Source: JAPORY01 sp965215385 (lineage in GTDB: Bacteria > Pseudomonadota > Alphaproteobacteria > Rhodobacterales > Rhodobacteraceae). From it: a DNA stretch of 64,000 bases. The DNA lies in assembly GCA_965215385.1 (NCBI GenBank), contig OZ244059.1, positions 1,860,001 to 1,924,000 on the forward strand. The letters are read 5' to 3'. The number at the start of each line of letters is the position of its first letter. Positions within the stretch are counted from its first letter, which is position 1. The notes below the pieces were generated by a model that was not told where the DNA came from, made no database searches, and was given only the letters and a program-made list of their open reading frames with translations. Position numbers and translations under genes: made by a program. This document shows positions 29,435 to 39,188 of this stretch, piece after piece.

Positions 29435-29947
29435 GATTATTTTCCCTGATCTTGATTGCCATCAACTGTTAGAAAAACTTGAAATGGATAGCGCGACCCA
29501 TCTTTAGGTGCGGCGATTCTGCCAAAAAGATTGGGTGACGTTGCCACCGCATTCCATCGTGCCGTTGCATTTTCCTAGAAAATCGGTCAGTTGGTCATGA
29601 TTTTAAGCATAATACGGAGCACCAATTATTATCAATGTCGACATAACTTTGATAGCCAGCTTGTCTCAGTCTTCGCTTGAATCACAATTCATCAAACGTT
29701 CCCAATTCTCCCCATGATAAGTGGAAGACTAATCAAAACTCAATACGCAGTTGCGAAATCTTGGGATTCAACTCTTGTCGATACCGACTAGCATCGCTAT
29801 GCATTGTTATGAAAAAACTACCGTAGCAAATTCCCTTAATCCACCAGTTTCTCGCACGCAAAGTTACAATCGGCCCAAACCCCAAACGTCACAAATCGTC
29901 ACAATCTTGCGGGAACGAGCCCACCCAACAGCCAAGGAGGCAACCTG
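29435..29947. promoter_or_regulatory. Divergent control region of the ureide locus
   Basis: This 513-bp region separates the wHTH-HIU hydrolase gene (left) from puuE-uraD (right). CGTCACAA occurs twice, at 29887-29894 and 29897-29904, spaced exactly one helical turn apart and about 45-60 bp upstream of the puuE start. A strong AAGGAGG at 29934-29940 lies seven bases before the puuE ATG. No gene is seen. Both promoters and the operators of any pathway regulator should be here. Confidence 0.55.
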
Positions 29948-31369
29948 ATGAACCGATACCCCCGCGACATGATTGGTTACGGGGAAAAGCCGCCCAACGC
30001 CAACTGGCTGAAGCAAGCCAAAATCGCCGTGCAGTTTGTTTTGAATTACGAAGAGGGCGGCGAAAATAATATCCTCCATTCCGACCCCGGGTCCGAGGCC
30101 TTTCTCTCCGAGATTGTGGGCGCCGAATCGTGGGAAGGCGAACGCCACTGGAATATGGAGTCGCTTTACGAATACGGCGCTCGCGCTGGATTCTGGCGCC
30201 TTTACCGATTGTTTAGAGGAATGTGGATCCCCGTTACGGTTTTCGGGGTTGCCAGCGCCCTAGCGCGCAGTCCAGAGCAGGTCGCCGCTATGAAAGCCGC
30301 CCGCTGGGAAATCGCCTGCCATGGTCTAAAGTGGATCGAACATCGAAATATGGATGAAGCGACTGAGCGAGAAAGCCTGAAAGCCGCCATTCAACTGCAT
30401 CACGAGGTCGTCGGCGAATTGCCACAGGGCTGGTATACCGGACGCTGTTCGATGAATACCGTTCGCCTCGCGGCCGAGACCGGACAGTTTCGCTATATCT
30501 CCGACGCCTATGATGATGACTTGCCCTATTGGCGCCAAATCTCGGGACGCCCCCAACTCATTATCCCTTATACCTTGGATGCCAACGATATGCGGTTTGC
30601 AACGGCGCAAGGATTTAACGCCGGTGATCAATTCCTCAATTACTTGATCGACAGTTTTGAGACGCTCTACGCCGAGGGAGCGGCCGGATCACCAAAGATG
30701 ATGTCAATAGGTCTACACTGCCGACTCACGGGGCGACCCGGTCGCACGATGGCCTTAAAGCGATTCATTGAACACACCAAGACTAAGCCGAGCGAGAGTG
30801 TTTGGTATGCGCGGCGTATTGATATCGCTGAGCATTGGGAAAAGCATCATCCATTCTCACCCAAACTGCAACCACATCTAATGGGCCGATCCGAGTTTAT
30901 CAAAATGTTCGGTGGCATATTCGAACATTCACCGTGGGTTGCCGAGCGTACATTTGACCTCGAACTTGGCCCGGCTCATGATACGGCAGCAGGTCTGCAC
31001 TGCGCAATGGTTAGGGTGTTTAGATCAGCGTCACCTGCTGAGCGCCTTGAAGTTTTGCGGGCGCATCCCGATTTAGCCGGAAAATTGGCAGTGGCCAAAA
31101 AACTCACACGAGAAAGCACTTCTGAGCAGGCTAGTGCCGGTCTCGATTCGCTGACCGAAGCCGAATATCAAGAATTTCGTGAGCTAAATTCCGCGTATGT
31201 CGAAAAGCACAAATTCCCCTTTATTATCTGCGCCCGCGATTTTACCAAAACTCAAATTCTTGCGGCGTTTAAGTGGCGCATGCTCAAAAATAGCCCCGAG
31301 GAAGAACTTATGTCCGCATATCGCCAAGTTGAACGCATCGCGCAATTGCGAGTGGAGGATATCCTGTGA
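29948..31369 (+). CDS. puuE: Allantoinase PuuE fused to OHCU decarboxylase
   Basis: A 473-residue bifunctional enzyme. Residues 1 to about 305 are the metal-independent allantoinase PuuE of the polysaccharide deacetylase fold (YPRDMIGYGEKPPNANW, FVLNYEEGGENN, ATERESLKAAI, PYTLDANDMRF, MSIGLHCRLTGRPGR). Residues about 315-473 are 2-oxo-4-hydroxy-4-carboxy-5-ureidoimidazoline decarboxylase (PWVAERTF, LRAHPDLAGKLA, FPFIICARDFTK with the typical loop). Together they turn OHCU into allantoin and then allantoate. The fusion is known in other bacteria. It starts the operon, with an AAGGAGG ribosome site, and overlaps the next gene by four bases. Confidence 0.95.
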   Translation: MNRYPRDMIGYGEKPPNANWLKQAKIAVQFVLNYEEGGENNILHSDPGSEAFLSEIVGAESWEGERHWNMESLYEYGARAGFWRLYRLFRGMWIPVTVFGVASALARSPEQVAAMKAARWEIACHGLKWIEHRNMDEATERESLKAAIQLHHEVVGELPQGWYTGRCSMNTVRLAAETGQFRYISDAYDDDLPYWRQISGRPQLIIPYTLDANDMRFATAQGFNAGDQFLNYLIDSFETLYAEGAAGSPKMMSIGLHCRLTGRPGRTMALKRFIEHTKTKPSESVWYARRIDIAEHWEKHHPFSPKLQPHLMGRSEFIKMFGGIFEHSPWVAERTFDLELGPAHDTAAGLHCAMVRVFRSASPAERLEVLRAHPDLAGKLAVAKKLTRESTSEQASAGLDSLTEAEYQEFRELNSAYVEKHKFPFIICARDFTKTQILAAFKWRMLKNSPEEELMSAYRQVERIAQLRVEDIL

Positions 31370-32175
31370 CATATGCGTTCCCAAACGGCGGCTTACCAGC
31401 GCAATCAGAAAGCCCCAAGTCAACGGCGATTTTCACGACGGCTTATGCCTGTCTTCCGGCCAACAGCCATCGCGATATCGTCACCAGTTTCCTACCCGGT
31501 TGGTTCGGAACACGGGCCTGGATTTTTGCGCGACCGTTGAGCGGCTTTGCCGAAACCTTCGCCCAATACGCGGTGGAACTCGGACAATACGGTGGTAGTG
31601 ACTCACCGGAGCCCGATAGCAATGCCCAAGCAATCTTGTTTGTCGCTGAAGGGCAGGGAATATTAACCATTGATCAAGACGGGTATGACCTTCGCGCCGG
31701 CAGTTATGCTTATATCCCCGCTGGCGCTCATTGGACACTTTGGAACAAGGATGAGCAGCTATTCAAAGTTCACTGGATACGTAAACGCTGGGAACCCGCG
31801 AATGGCATTGAACGCCCACCCGCGCTGGTCACGCACGACGAAGACCATCCCCCCATTGCCATGCCCGACACCAATGGCGTTTGGGCAACGACACGATTCG
31901 TAGATCCCAACGACATGCGGCACGACTGCCACGTCAACATCGTGACGTTTCAGCCCGGGGGCCGCATCCCTTTTGCCGAAACCCACATCATGGAACACGG
32001 GCTCTATATCCTGCAAGGGACAGCCGACTATCTGCTAAACTCCGATTGGGTCAAAGTCGGGGCAGGTGATTTTCTATGGTTGCGAGCCTTTTGTCCGCAG
32101 GCATGTATCGCCACCGGTAGTGAGCCGTTTCGGTATCTGTTGTATAAGGACGTCAATCGCCATCCGAAGCTATGA
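31366..32175 (+). CDS. allE: (S)-ureidoglycine aminohydrolase
   Basis: A 269-residue double-cupin enzyme that hydrolyses ureidoglycine to ureidoglycolate and ammonia. The first cupin has EGQGILTIDQDGYDLRAGSYAYIPAG; the second has the metal-binding set FQPGGRIPFAETHIMEHGLYILQG (His, His, Glu type ligands) and WVKVGAGDFLWLRAFCPQ, typical of UGHY/AllE. The start is GTG inside the puuE stop (GTGA), and the stop overlaps allA (ATGA), so all three are translationally coupled. Confidence 0.93.
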   Translation: MTYAFPNGGLPAQSESPKSTAIFTTAYACLPANSHRDIVTSFLPGWFGTRAWIFARPLSGFAETFAQYAVELGQYGGSDSPEPDSNAQAILFVAEGQGILTIDQDGYDLRAGSYAYIPAGAHWTLWNKDEQLFKVHWIRKRWEPANGIERPPALVTHDEDHPPIAMPDTNGVWATTRFVDPNDMRHDCHVNIVTFQPGGRIPFAETHIMEHGLYILQGTADYLLNSDWVKVGAGDFLWLRAFCPQACIATGSEPFRYLLYKDVNRHPKL

Positions 32176-32678
32176 CTGATACCCGAGACATCGAATGCCA
32201 GCTCTTGTCTCGTGAAGCGTTTGCTCCCTTCGGGGATGTTATCGAATGCAAATCATCGCCAGACAAGTTAATCAACGACGGGCGTTGTGGCAGACATCAC
32301 GATATAGCGCGTCTAGACTTCGGTCCGAATGGCCGAGCGGGCATCAGCATCTTTGACTCGGAGAGTTGCTCCTTGCCACTTATCGTCGATCTGCTTGAAC
32401 GGCATCCTGACGGATCTCAAGCATTCATCCCCATGACGTTGACGCGATTTCTCGTCGTTGTTGCCGAAACCCAATACACACGGCCTCGGGCTTTCCTAAC
32501 AGAGCTTGGTCAAGGGATTAACTTCTTGCGCGGTACTTGGCATGCGGTGCTTTCGCCCTTGAGTGAACCGGGACTATTTTTGGTCGTTGATCGTATCGGC
32601 AACACCCCGAACCTTGAGGAATATCACTTGCCGAATCCGTGGCGGGTTATGTCAAACGCAGTAACAACAAACTGTTAG
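32172..32678 (+). CDS. allA: Ureidoglycolate lyase
   Basis: A 168-residue enzyme that splits ureidoglycolate into glyoxylate and urea. Visible family blocks are LSREAFAPFGDVIEC, ISIFDSESCSLPLIVDLLERHPDGSQAFIPM (quoted in part), FLVVVAETQ, and GQGINFLRGTWHAVLSPL followed by FLVVDRIG. Length is normal. It ends the puuE-allE-allA operon. The allantoate amidohydrolase needed between PuuE and AllE is not in this window. The glyoxylate produced can be used with that from GlcDEF. Confidence 0.94.
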   Translation: MTDTRDIECQLLSREAFAPFGDVIECKSSPDKLINDGRCGRHHDIARLDFGPNGRAGISIFDSESCSLPLIVDLLERHPDGSQAFIPMTLTRFLVVVAETQYTRPRAFLTELGQGINFLRGTWHAVLSPLSEPGLFLVVDRIGNTPNLEEYHLPNPWRVMSNAVTTNC

Positions 32679-32796
32679 CGTCATCCATGCACCCCAAGCG
32701 ACAGCACAACTTATTCCCGTCCAAACCTCCCAACTTTGCGGCGGCGGTTGCTGTTCGTTGGCAAGACAGCGGCGACCTATCAGTAGGCCCGACGAC

Positions 32797-34677
32797 ATGG
32801 TAATGGGTTTAACCACCGAGATGATTGTGGTGCTGCTGCTATTGGCAGTCACGATTGTGCTGTTTGTCACCGAGGTTTTTCGGATCGATTTCGCCGCAAT
32901 CTTAATCATGATCTCGTTGGGCTTGCTGTCACAGCTTCCCGGTCTTGAGAATCTGGCCCCGTCAAATCACTTGTTTGACGGCTTTGCCTCCAATGCGGTG
33001 ATCTCAATCATTGCCGTTATGATTATCGGTGCGGGCCTTGATAAGTCCGGTTTGCTAAGCAATCTCGCGGGTGCTATCTTGCGCTTTGCTGGCAAAACCG
33101 AGTTGCGCTTGATTCCCGTTATTTCGGGAGCGGTCGGTGTCATCTCTAGCTTCATGCAAAATGTTGGGTCGGCAGCACTGTTCATCCCGGTTGTAAGTCG
33201 GATTTCCGCTAGGACCGAGGTGCCGCTGAGTCGGCTGCTTATGCCAATGGGATTCTGCGCAATTCTCGGTGGTACCATCACGATGGTAGGCTCGTCGCCA
33301 CTGATCTTGCTCAATGACCTCATTGCCGGTCTCAACGATTCGCTGCCGCCGGAGCATCACATGCAACCGTTGTCATTGTTCGCCGTGACGCCGATTGGCA
33401 TTGCGCTGCTCTTAACCGGTATTTTGTACTTTGTCTTTTTTGGTCGCTGGGTATTGCCTAACCGCGGCAGTCGCGCCGCGGGAAGCAGTGCTAAGTCTGT
33501 CGGTGATTACCTCAAGAAAATCTACGGGCTTAAATCCGACCTCGTTGAAGTGATCGTACCGGAGGGATCGATTTTACGCGGGGAAACCTTTGCCGATATC
33601 ATGATCGCTCACAATCTTTACATCGTTGGTTCTTACCATCGGGGACAACGGTGGTTCACCCCCGTTCTCACGACCCGGATTGAGGATCCCTGTCGATTGG
33701 CGATCTTAGGCCGCCGCAAAGTTATCGAAAGTATCGCTCAAGACTATGGTCTGACCGTACTAGACGACTTGGATATTTTTGCCGAGGCCTACGCTCCGAC
33801 CGTCGCTGGTGTTGCTGAACTGGTCATTCCGCCTGGATCCGATCTGATTGGCAAGACCGCACGCGAAGTGGTCATGCGCAAAACCTATGGGTTGGGACTA
33901 CTGGCGATTCATCGCGTCGACGAAACTCTTAGCCTCGTAGAAACATCGGAGCATAAGGCCTCCAATATTGGCCGTGTCCCCTTTTGCGCTGGCGATACTT
34001 TGGTCGCCTTTACTGCTTGGGATAATCTCGCACGATTGACCGAAGATCGTGACTTTGTGGTGGTGACGAGCGAGTTTCCGCGAGAGGAACTACGGCCGAG
34101 CAAGGTTGGTTGGGCCTTACTATTTTTTATGACTGCACTCGCGCTCATTATTTTCTCCAACCTGCAATTATCTTTGGCCTTGCTGGTTGGTGCTGGTGGT
34201 ATGATTGCGACGAAAGTGCTGCGAATCGACGAAGCCTATGAAGCCGTAAGCTGGTCAACCGTGTTCTTACTCGCCAGTCTTATTCCGCTGGGGCAAGCTG
34301 TCCAAAATACCGGCACCGCTGCTTGGATCACCCAACAAATTTTGAGCTTGCTGGGGGAATGGCCAATTTGGGGCTTGCAAGCGGGAATCGCCGTGCTCGC
34401 GACGCTTTTTACGTTGGTGATGTCAAATGTCGGGGCAACAGTTCTGCTCGTGCCACTGGCGGTATCCATCGCGATCGCTGCGGGCGGCGACCCCACGCTC
34501 TTTGCGCTCACGGTCGCTATATCGACGTCAAATTCCTTCTTGATTCCAACGCATCAAGTCAACGCCTTGATCATGGGGCCGGCAGGCTACAAAGTCGTTG
34601 ATTTTCTCAAGAGTGGCGGCATCATGACCTTGTTATTCCTAGTTGTCTCTTTGATCGTTATGAATTTTTTGTATTGA
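32797..34677 (+). CDS. SLC13-type anion transporter with TrkA-C domains
   Basis: A 626-residue inner-membrane permease of the Na+/sulfate-dicarboxylate (CitM/SLC13) type. There are about six N-terminal membrane segments (e.g. MIVVLLLLAVTIVLFVTEVF), a soluble centre with two TrkA-C-like ligand domains (around residues 225-300 and 310-395, e.g. LVEVIVPEGSILRGETFADI and ELVIPPGSDLIGKTAREVV), then further membrane segments with SNVGATVLLVPLAVSIAIAAG and TSNSFLIPTHQVNALIMGPAGY, the duplicated transport motif. The frame reaches a TTG at 32758; the ATG at 32797 is preferred, and ATG 32803 is possible. It lies 118 bp after allA on the same strand, so ureide or organic anion uptake is possible but unproven; sulfate is the other common substrate. 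Confidence 0.85.
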   Translation: MVMGLTTEMIVVLLLLAVTIVLFVTEVFRIDFAAILIMISLGLLSQLPGLENLAPSNHLFDGFASNAVISIIAVMIIGAGLDKSGLLSNLAGAILRFAGKTELRLIPVISGAVGVISSFMQNVGSAALFIPVVSRISARTEVPLSRLLMPMGFCAILGGTITMVGSSPLILLNDLIAGLNDSLPPEHHMQPLSLFAVTPIGIALLLTGILYFVFFGRWVLPNRGSRAAGSSAKSVGDYLKKIYGLKSDLVEVIVPEGSILRGETFADIMIAHNLYIVGSYHRGQRWFTPVLTTRIEDPCRLAILGRRKVIESIAQDYGLTVLDDLDIFAEAYAPTVAGVAELVIPPGSDLIGKTAREVVMRKTYGLGLLAIHRVDETLSLVETSEHKASNIGRVPFCAGDTLVAFTAWDNLARLTEDRDFVVVTSEFPREELRPSKVGWALLFFMTALALIIFSNLQLSLALLVGAGGMIATKVLRIDEAYEAVSWSTVFLLASLIPLGQAVQNTGTAAWITQQILSLLGEWPIWGLQAGIAVLATLFTLVMSNVGATVLLVPLAVSIAIAAGGDPTLFALTVAISTSNSFLIPTHQVNALIMGPAGYKVVDFLKSGGIMTLLFLVVSLIVMNFLY

Positions 34678-34957
34678 AGGTTCTCGTCTCGTGTCGGCGT
34701 GCGGGCACGCAGGGCACTTCGTTAAACTGCGGTTTGTGTCGGTGTGCGACTGTAAGGGAGAGCCAGAGGGAGCTTTGATCAGTTGGCGGCGACAACCTGT
34801 CGCGGCGTTTGAGTCCGAATGGCCACGTGCACATCGCAGAGGTATAGGTGCGATGTGGGAAGGTGTATGGAATTGCCAACAAATGGGTAGGAGTTCTCTG
34901 TCGTAGGAAAGCCATCCGAACCAATACATCTATCTAAGTTAGCTGAAGAAATCACCT

Positions 34958-37900
34958 ATGCATATTATTCATGGAACCTGGGTTCCACCTGATGGCACCA
35001 CTTTTGACAACCCGGGGCAATTCGTTCTTTGGGTTGAGAAAAACCCATCACCAGAGACAACGACGCGGGAACGTATTCATTCTTATCACATTGCGTCGGT
35101 ACCTGAATTCAAACAGTTTCTATCGCACGAGGTCGGGTTACCAGTACGACTGCTTCAAGGTGTTGAACTTGCCGAGCAGCCGTTACGGGCAAGTCTACCG
35201 ACTTACAAGAACGCGCCGTTGCCAAGCCTCGAAATGGCTCAGCTTACGGGGGTATATCCGCCCGAAAAATTCGAATTGAGAACTTGGGAAATCACCGGGT
35301 TTTCGGTTCAAAATGTCTTCTTATTGTTTCGTGAACTCCAATTCTTGGCGGACTTCGCCGCCCGGGGATTTCAGATTGGCCATGATCTAAAATTCTGGTG
35401 TCAGTACGCAAGGCACTTATGGAACCTCATTCTTCAACATCAATTCTTGCCGGCACTCATTGGTAGAAAAGTTGGCAGGAAGAAGACGAGCATTGCTATT
35501 CATTCGAAGTTTGAACCAGCGGCTGATTTATACGAGCGCGGCCTACATGAATTTGCGCAGGCGATGCCGCCGATTTGTCGTGTTGTTGATCTCGCAGACA
35601 CCGCCGCCGGCGCAAAGAGACTCATCAAAGATCGAAGTCCAGTGGAACTCATTAGACACTTCTCGGAGCAGCAGGTTGATAGCCTTAGTTCAAAGACGCC
35701 GTTCCCAAAGGCTTTGCTCCATAAACTCAAGTCAAACTGGTTGCTTGAAGTCATCGGTGGGCCACTCGAAGCTGGGCAATTTGATCCGGCCTCTGCGGCG
35801 GATTGGCGGGCGTGGGACAGTTGGAAGAAAAGGATAACGAGTCAGGATAGCGATACCGCATTTTCGCTCGGCATTCGATTACACGAGCAAGCCGCTAACG
35901 AAGGCGAATCTGACTGGCGTTTGGATTTTTTCGTTTCGGCAATTCATGACCCTTCTCTTCGAATAGACCTGAAGGACTGGTGGAAATTACCTGAAAGTCA
36001 AAAATCGGTTTACCTCAACTACTTCGGCACTCAATTTGAGCGTTCCCTGCTCATCTTTCTCGGGCATGCTGCGCGTATGTGCCCCCTATTATGGCGCGGC
36101 ATGGAGACCTCACAGCCCGCAAGCTTGTCGCTTGAGTTATCGACAGCTTACGAATTTCTGAAAGACTACGCGCCGGTCCTTGAGTCAGCGGGGTTCAAGA
36201 TCGCGCTTCCGAAATGGTGGACTGACGCGCGACACGGCACGAGGATCAAGGCTCGGGTATCGCGAAGTGGTGCCAGCACCGAGGGCGAAGGCTCGGGTTC
36301 CGGTATTTTAAGCCTGGAGGCCTTGGTCAATTTCGACTATGAACTGTGCGTTGGCGACACCCCCATAACGGTTGACGAATGGCGAGCGTTGGTCGCGGCC
36401 AAGTCGCCGCTTGTACAGTTTCGCGGCGAATGGGTCGAAGTTGATCCCGAAAAGATGACCAATTTACTCAAGCGTTGGGAAAATCTAAAGCCAAACGCTG
36501 ATGCGGTTCCCTTTGCCGAACTCCTGAAAGATATCGCGGCGTCGGACTATGGGGAGATCGAATATGAATGCGACAAAAACATCAGCAAAATACTCGGTGA
36601 GCTTCGCAGTCAAGAAGCCAACTCGGCGGACAATCCGCAAAAACTGAATGGCGAATTACGCGATTATCAGAAAAAGGGCCTCGCTTGGATGGCGAGGCTT
36701 GAGAGCCTTGGTTTGAATCCGTGTTTAGCCGATGACATGGGGCTGGGAAAAACTATTCAGGTTCTAGCCCTACTCCTAAAAGAGCGAGAACGACCTGCCG
36801 ACGACATCAAACCGACATTGTTAATTGCTCCGACCTCGGTTCTGAGCAATTGGAAGAAAGAAGCGCAAAAATTTGCTCCTGAGATAAATTCAGCGATCTT
36901 TCACGGCCCCAGCCGTTCAAAGAGCTCAGACGACTTTGCGGAATTCATTCGCGGCCAAGATCTAATCATCACGTCATTTAGCTTAGCGCGTTCTGACCGA
37001 AAGATTCTTGATGGCGTCTCTTGGGAACGGGTTGTGGTTGATGAAGCCCAGAACATTAAGAATTATAAGTCGGCGCAAGCGCGTGCGATTTCTTCATTGA
37101 CCGCCAAACGTCGTGTCGCGTTGACCGGAACGCCGATTGAAAACCGGCTTATGGATATGTGGTCGCTGTTTCAGTTTCTCAATCCGGGATATCTCGGATC
37201 CCCGACTGAATTTCGAAAATCGTTTGAGATTCCGATTCAGCGGGATGGCAATCACGTTCGGTCCAATGCGCTACAGCAAATGGTGCAACCGTTCATTTTG
37301 CGGCGCTTAAAGACGGACAAGTCGATCATTTCGGACTTGCCGGATAAAATCGAACAGAAAGTCTACTGTAACTTAACCAAAGAGCAGGCGTCTCTCTACC
37401 AAGCGGTGGTTGACGATGTGGGTGAGCAACTCCGAGAAAAAGAAGGAATTGAGCGCCGCGGACTCATGCTTGCAACGCTGATGAAGCTTAAGCAAGTTTG
37501 CAATCATCCGGCTCAATTCTTGCAAGACGGCAGTGCTTTTGATGAATTACGCTCCAACAAGCTTATTCGCCTAAATCAGATGATTGAAGAAGTGCTGAGC
37601 GAGGACAATTCGTTGCTGGTGTTTTCGCAGTTTACCGAAATTGGGGCTCAACTTGAGGTCATGCTGCGTGACAAGCATGCTTGTCCGGTTCACTACCTGC
37701 ATGGCGGTACGTCGCGACGGCAACGCGAGAGTATGATTGAGAACTTTCAGGACGCAAACTCTCCGCCCAGCATTTTTGTTCTATCATTGCGGGCTGGCGG
37801 GGTGGGAATTACGCTCACGCGGGCCAATCATGTTTTTCATTTTGACCGATGGTGGAATCCTGCGGTTGAGAATCAAGCAACTGACCGGGCCTATCGAATT

Positions 37901-38101
37901 GGTCAGGAGAAAACGGTTTTTGCGCACAAGATGATCACTTTGGGATCTTTAGAAGAGCGAATCGATGAAATGATCGAAGCAAAAGAGTCCCTTGCTGAAA
38001 GTATCGTTGGCAGTGATGAAAATTGGATCACTGAGATGGACAATGAAGAATTTGAGGAATTAATCTCGCTTGATCGAGAAGAAATACGGGAGGCGGCGTA
38101 A
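34958..38101 (+). CDS. SNF2-family helicase-like ATPase
   Basis: A 1047-residue SWI2/SNF2 protein. The N-terminal 500 residues are the bacterial SNF2-associated region. The ATPase core shows CLADDMGLGKTIQVLALLL (Walker A), LLIAPTSVLSNWKKEAQ, VVVDEAQNIKN (Walker B as DEAQ), ALTGTPIENRLMDMWSLFQF and, in the second lobe, LVFSQFTEIGAQ, LSLRAGGVGITLTRANHV and DRWWNPAVENQATDRAYRIGQ. Such enzymes translocate on duplex DNA. Its TAA overlaps the ATG of the SWIM gene by one base (TAATG), so the two are coupled. SNF2+SWIM pairs of this kind occur in many bacteria; roles in DNA repair, transcription and phage defence have been suggested. Confidence 0.93.
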   Translation: MHIIHGTWVPPDGTTFDNPGQFVLWVEKNPSPETTTRERIHSYHIASVPEFKQFLSHEVGLPVRLLQGVELAEQPLRASLPTYKNAPLPSLEMAQLTGVYPPEKFELRTWEITGFSVQNVFLLFRELQFLADFAARGFQIGHDLKFWCQYARHLWNLILQHQFLPALIGRKVGRKKTSIAIHSKFEPAADLYERGLHEFAQAMPPICRVVDLADTAAGAKRLIKDRSPVELIRHFSEQQVDSLSSKTPFPKALLHKLKSNWLLEVIGGPLEAGQFDPASAADWRAWDSWKKRITSQDSDTAFSLGIRLHEQAANEGESDWRLDFFVSAIHDPSLRIDLKDWWKLPESQKSVYLNYFGTQFERSLLIFLGHAARMCPLLWRGMETSQPASLSLELSTAYEFLKDYAPVLESAGFKIALPKWWTDARHGTRIKARVSRSGASTEGEGSGSGILSLEALVNFDYELCVGDTPITVDEWRALVAAKSPLVQFRGEWVEVDPEKMTNLLKRWENLKPNADAVPFAELLKDIAASDYGEIEYECDKNISKILGELRSQEANSADNPQKLNGELRDYQKKGLAWMARLESLGLNPCLADDMGLGKTIQVLALLLKERERPADDIKPTLLIAPTSVLSNWKKEAQKFAPEINSAIFHGPSRSKSSDDFAEFIRGQDLIITSFSLARSDRKILDGVSWERVVVDEAQNIKNYKSAQARAISSLTAKRRVALTGTPIENRLMDMWSLFQFLNPGYLGSPTEFRKSFEIPIQRDGNHVRSNALQQMVQPFILRRLKTDKSIISDLPDKIEQKVYCNLTKEQASLYQAVVDDVGEQLREKEGIERRGLMLATLMKLKQVCNHPAQFLQDGSAFDELRSNKLIRLNQMIEEVLSEDNSLLVFSQFTEIGAQLEVMLRDKHACPVHYLHGGTSRRQRESMIENFQDANSPPSIFVLSLRAGGVGITLTRANHVFHFDRWWNPAVENQATDRAYRIGQEKTVFAHKMITLGSLEERIDEMIEAKESLAESIVGSDENWITEMDNEEFEELISLDREEIREAA

Positions 38102-38937
38102 TGGCTGTTATGGCAAGAACGTGGTGGGGACAGCGTTTTCTTGCAGTTCTTGAGCGACAGACAGATCGTGGTCGACTGCAGCGTGGCCGCGCATACTCTA
38201 ACGACCGGCGGCTACTTAAGTTCTCAATCGACGGCACAACGGTCAAGGCGACTGTGCGTGGCAATATTAACCCCTATTTCGGTGTGTATGAGGAGCCGCG
38301 ATATAAGGCGACGGTAAAGATTAGAGGCTATGGTGCGGCAAAGTGGAGCAAAATAACGGATGCGATCTGTGATAACGCGAGTTTCTTATCGCAACTCTTG
38401 ATGAATGAGATGCCGGACCGCATTGACGAGGTCTTAGCCAACGATAATCTGAGTTTGTTGCCGCAAAAGAACCAAGATTTGATCGGGAAGTGTAGTTGCC
38501 CTGATTATGGACATCCGTGCAAACATATCGCGGGGGTTTATTACCGCATTGCGCAGCTCTTGGATCGTGACCCAATGTTGCTTTTTCAGTTGCGCGGCCT
38601 GGATTTCGCGACCTTCAAAGAGCAGCTTTCAAACTCACCATTAGGGAAGTCATTGATTGAGCAAATGGAGGAAACTGCGGCCGAAATCAAAGTTAGCGAG
38701 CATAAATTTACGCAGCCTGACCGAACGCCACTTACCGAGGTAGACCTTGCGTCCTTTTGGAAGTCTGAGCAACCTCTTCCTAGGGTTGATCCCGTTAATC
38801 CGAACTCCGTGACCCCGGCCGTCTTAGTCAAGCGGGGAGGGGACTATCCCAATTTTTGGCACGAGAACGTGTCATTCGTTGAGATCATGGAAACCATTAG
38901 CAGGCGCATCGTGGAGCAGAACAAGGCTTCTTTGTGA
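38101..38937 (+). CDS. SWIM zinc-finger protein, partner of the SNF2 ATPase
   Basis: A 278-residue protein with a SWIM zinc motif C-x-C...C-x-H near residue 130 (GKCSCPDYGHPCKHIAGVYY). The N-terminal W-W-G-Q-R-F...LERQTDRGRLQRGRAYSN stretch is typical of YwqB-like SWIM proteins that follow SNF2 genes. The C-terminal part contains FWKSEQPLPRVDP. It probably contacts DNA or the SNF2 partner. One-base stop/start overlap with the SNF2 gene shows joint expression. Confidence 0.9.
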   Translation: MAVMARTWWGQRFLAVLERQTDRGRLQRGRAYSNDRRLLKFSIDGTTVKATVRGNINPYFGVYEEPRYKATVKIRGYGAAKWSKITDAICDNASFLSQLLMNEMPDRIDEVLANDNLSLLPQKNQDLIGKCSCPDYGHPCKHIAGVYYRIAQLLDRDPMLLFQLRGLDFATFKEQLSNSPLGKSLIEQMEETAAEIKVSEHKFTQPDRTPLTEVDLASFWKSEQPLPRVDPVNPNSVTPAVLVKRGGDYPNFWHENVSFVEIMETISRRIVEQNKASL

Positions 38938-39188
38938 CGATACCGATCAAATTTGGTGATCGCCGATCGGCAATCGCCCGCCATGATCGCTTGGCTGCAA
39001 GAGCAATAGTGCGCGGTTTTCAGGAGCGGCGCCCTGCCACAGTAGAATCTAAGCCAGACCTTGAGAGCGAACATTGATCGCCAGCAATGGCTATTCGCTT
39101 GCGCGTGCGATTCCGTGTTGAATTACGACGATTTTGAACTGATTTCCAATCTGCAGTAAGTTGTGGGAATCAGGAATTTCTTGTCTGA

